Shown piece after piece: positions 63,010-64,000 of a stretch of DNA of 64,000 bases. The DNA is from Peptococcus niger (GTDB taxonomy: Bacteria > Bacillota > Peptococcia > Peptococcales > Peptococcaceae). The position numbers and the translations under genes were made by a program. Numbering within the stretch: the first letter of the stretch is position 1; each line of letters begins with the position of its first letter. Location of the stretch: positions 62,001-126,000 of the forward strand of contig NZ_FNAF01000001.1 of the NCBI RefSeq assembly GCF_900101835.1, given 5' to 3'. Under the pieces are notes generated by a model that saw only the letters and a program-made list of their open reading frames with translations, did no database searches and was not told the origin of the DNA.

Positions 63010-64000
63010 GCTCATTGCCCTTTCTAAATTTCGCCAGGTAAAAACCATCCATCTGATCACGTTGCGGAATAATTCGACAATCGCTTGCTCCTTCCTCGGA
63101 CAGGAAGGGGCTCAGAAGCTTAGGAAGCGGCTCAGGAATAAATTCAGGGTGGCGCGCTAAAAACGCCTCAGTCTGGTCTTCATTTTCAGCACGAAGCGTT
63201 GTGCAGGTGCTGTACAGCAAGATACCACCCGGCTTCACAGCCTCTGCTGCCCGATCCAGCAGTTGGCCTTGCAAGGCTACTAAGTCTGGAATCTGTTGAC
63301 GTCTACGGTGCCAGCGTGCATCCGGCCGCCGGTTCAGAACCCCCAAGCCAGAGCAGGGGGCGTCCACAAGCACACGGTCATACGGCACATCAGGTAAAAA
63401 TTGAGTGCCATCCTGTACAGAGGCCTCAATACAGGTAATGCCCAGGCGTCGAGCATTTTCCTGAATCAATTGAACCCGGTGAGCGTGCAAATCAAAGGCA
63501 TCCACACGGCCCTTATCTTGCATCAATGCCGCAATATGGGTAGTCTTTCCGCCCGGTGCCGCGCACAGATCTGCAATGCGGTCATGCGCTTGAGGTGACA
63601 GCGCGTGCGCCACCAGCATAGAAGATGTATCCTGGATGATAAACTTTCCTTCTTGAAAGGCCTTGATATCACGTAGAGACCCGGGCGTTTGTAAAACAAG
63701 TGCTTCCGGAATCGCGTCAAGAGGTATGGCAGAAATATTTTCTTTTGCCAAGTTGTCAATTAATTGCTCCCGGGATACCCGCAAGGTGTTCACACGAGCC
63801 ACTAAGGGGGCCTTCGCATTCATATATTGGCAGAATTGCTCTGCTCCTGCCTTGCCATATTCTTTCAGCCATGTATCCACCATCCATTGCGGAAAGCTGT
63901 AATACTTGGCAAAGTAGCCGGCTGTATTCTTTCGCCTATCCGGCCATTGAATTGGGCCCTCATCCGCCAGATAACGGCGCAGAATAGCATTGATAAATTT
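63002..64000 (-). CDS. rsmB: 16S rRNA cytosine(967)-C5-methyltransferase RsmB (partial)
   Basis: The frame is open from the window edge to the stop at 63002, so only the C-terminal ~332 residues are seen. The first visible part, ending in YYSFPQWMV, belongs to the linker after the N-terminal NusB-like domain, which lies outside the window. The SAM domain has ADLCAAPGGKTTHIA, DAPCSGLGVL and STCTTL, with both catalytic Cys. The Met at 63883 is internal, not the start. Confidence 0.95.
   Translation of the reverse strand, partial: KFINAILRRYLADEGPIQWPDRRKNTAGYFAKYYSFPQWMVDTWLKEYGKAGAEQFCQYMNAKAPLVARVNTLRVSREQLIDNLAKENISAIPLDAIPEALVLQTPGSLRDIKAFQEGKFIIQDTSSMLVAHALSPQAHDRIADLCAAPGGKTTHIAALMQDKGRVDAFDLHAHRVQLIQENARRLGITCIEASVQDGTQFLPDVPYDRVLVDAPCSGLGVLNRRPDARWHRRRQQIPDLVALQGQLLDRAAEAVKPGGILLYSTCTTLRAENEDQTEAFLARHPEFIPEPLPKLLSPFLSEEGASDCRIIPQRDQMDGFYLAKFRKGNEHG

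Noticed and set aside
1-64000. CRISPR arrays, rRNA genes, complete tRNAs, insertion sequences
   Set aside because: I found no regularly spaced repeats, no rRNA-like stretch, no complete tRNA fold and no transposase motif; the only tRNA sequence is the half gene at 15231-15273.

Overview
The window looks like a chromosome segment of a Gram-positive, probably anaerobic member of the Bacillota (Clostridia-like), with a siphovirus prophage integrated at its left. Support for this includes the rimP-nusA-rnpM-ylxQ-infB-rbfA order, a PrpC/PrkC pair with PASTA repeats, MltG-TrmR-U32, MutS2, a phi-LC3-type holin with an amidase endolysin, and an oxygen-sensitive HgdC-type (2-hydroxyacyl-CoA dehydratase activase) gene pair. 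I cannot place it to genus. TGA is an ordinary stop codon here.

Region 1 (1-15273) is the right half of a prophage, all on the + strand: scaffold, major capsid, connector and minor capsid genes, tail tube, two tail chaperones, a 1441-residue tape measure protein, Dit, Tal, a BppU-like baseplate protein, small proteins, a holin-associated membrane protein, a holin and a two-enzyme endolysin. Terminase, portal, lysogeny genes and integrase must lie left of the window. The prophage ends at 15231-15273 in the 3' half of a tRNA-Pro(GGG) gene followed by that gene's own terminator, so this is an attachment site (attR).

Region 2 (15274-16018) is intergenic chromosome. It carries what I read as a compact Fst/par-like type I toxin-antitoxin module. 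A 23-codon membrane peptide on the - strand faces an antisense RNA on the + strand; the two converge on one bidirectional terminator. The RNA repeats, in trans, the sequence over the toxin's ribosome binding site and start codon. The toxin frame is interrupted by TGA just where I expect a conserved Trp.

Region 3 (16028-42179, + strand) holds housekeeping operons: prpC-prkC-rsgA-rpe-plsX-acpP (signalling, ribosome maturation, lipid precursors); rimP-nusA-rnpM-ylxQ-infB-rbfA-nrnA-truB-ribF-rpsO-pnp (transcription, translation, RNA turnover); a fused HgdC/DUF2229 protein with its COG3581 partner; pcrA-xerD; and deoB-(DUF1648 protein)-pdp for deoxynucleoside salvage. A bidirectional terminator separates it from the opposing genes.

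Region 4 (42322-64000, - strand) reads leftward: rsmB (cut by the window end)-rlmN-ABC-F-U32/DUF3656-mutS2-mutS-mutL-miaA, then from a new promoter ftsK-rimO-pgsA-mltG-trmR-U32. The themes are rRNA/tRNA modification, mismatch repair, and envelope and chromosome segregation. rsmB-rlmN usually sit directly upstream of prpC-prkC; here the two halves of that cluster lie about 46 kb apart on opposite strands.
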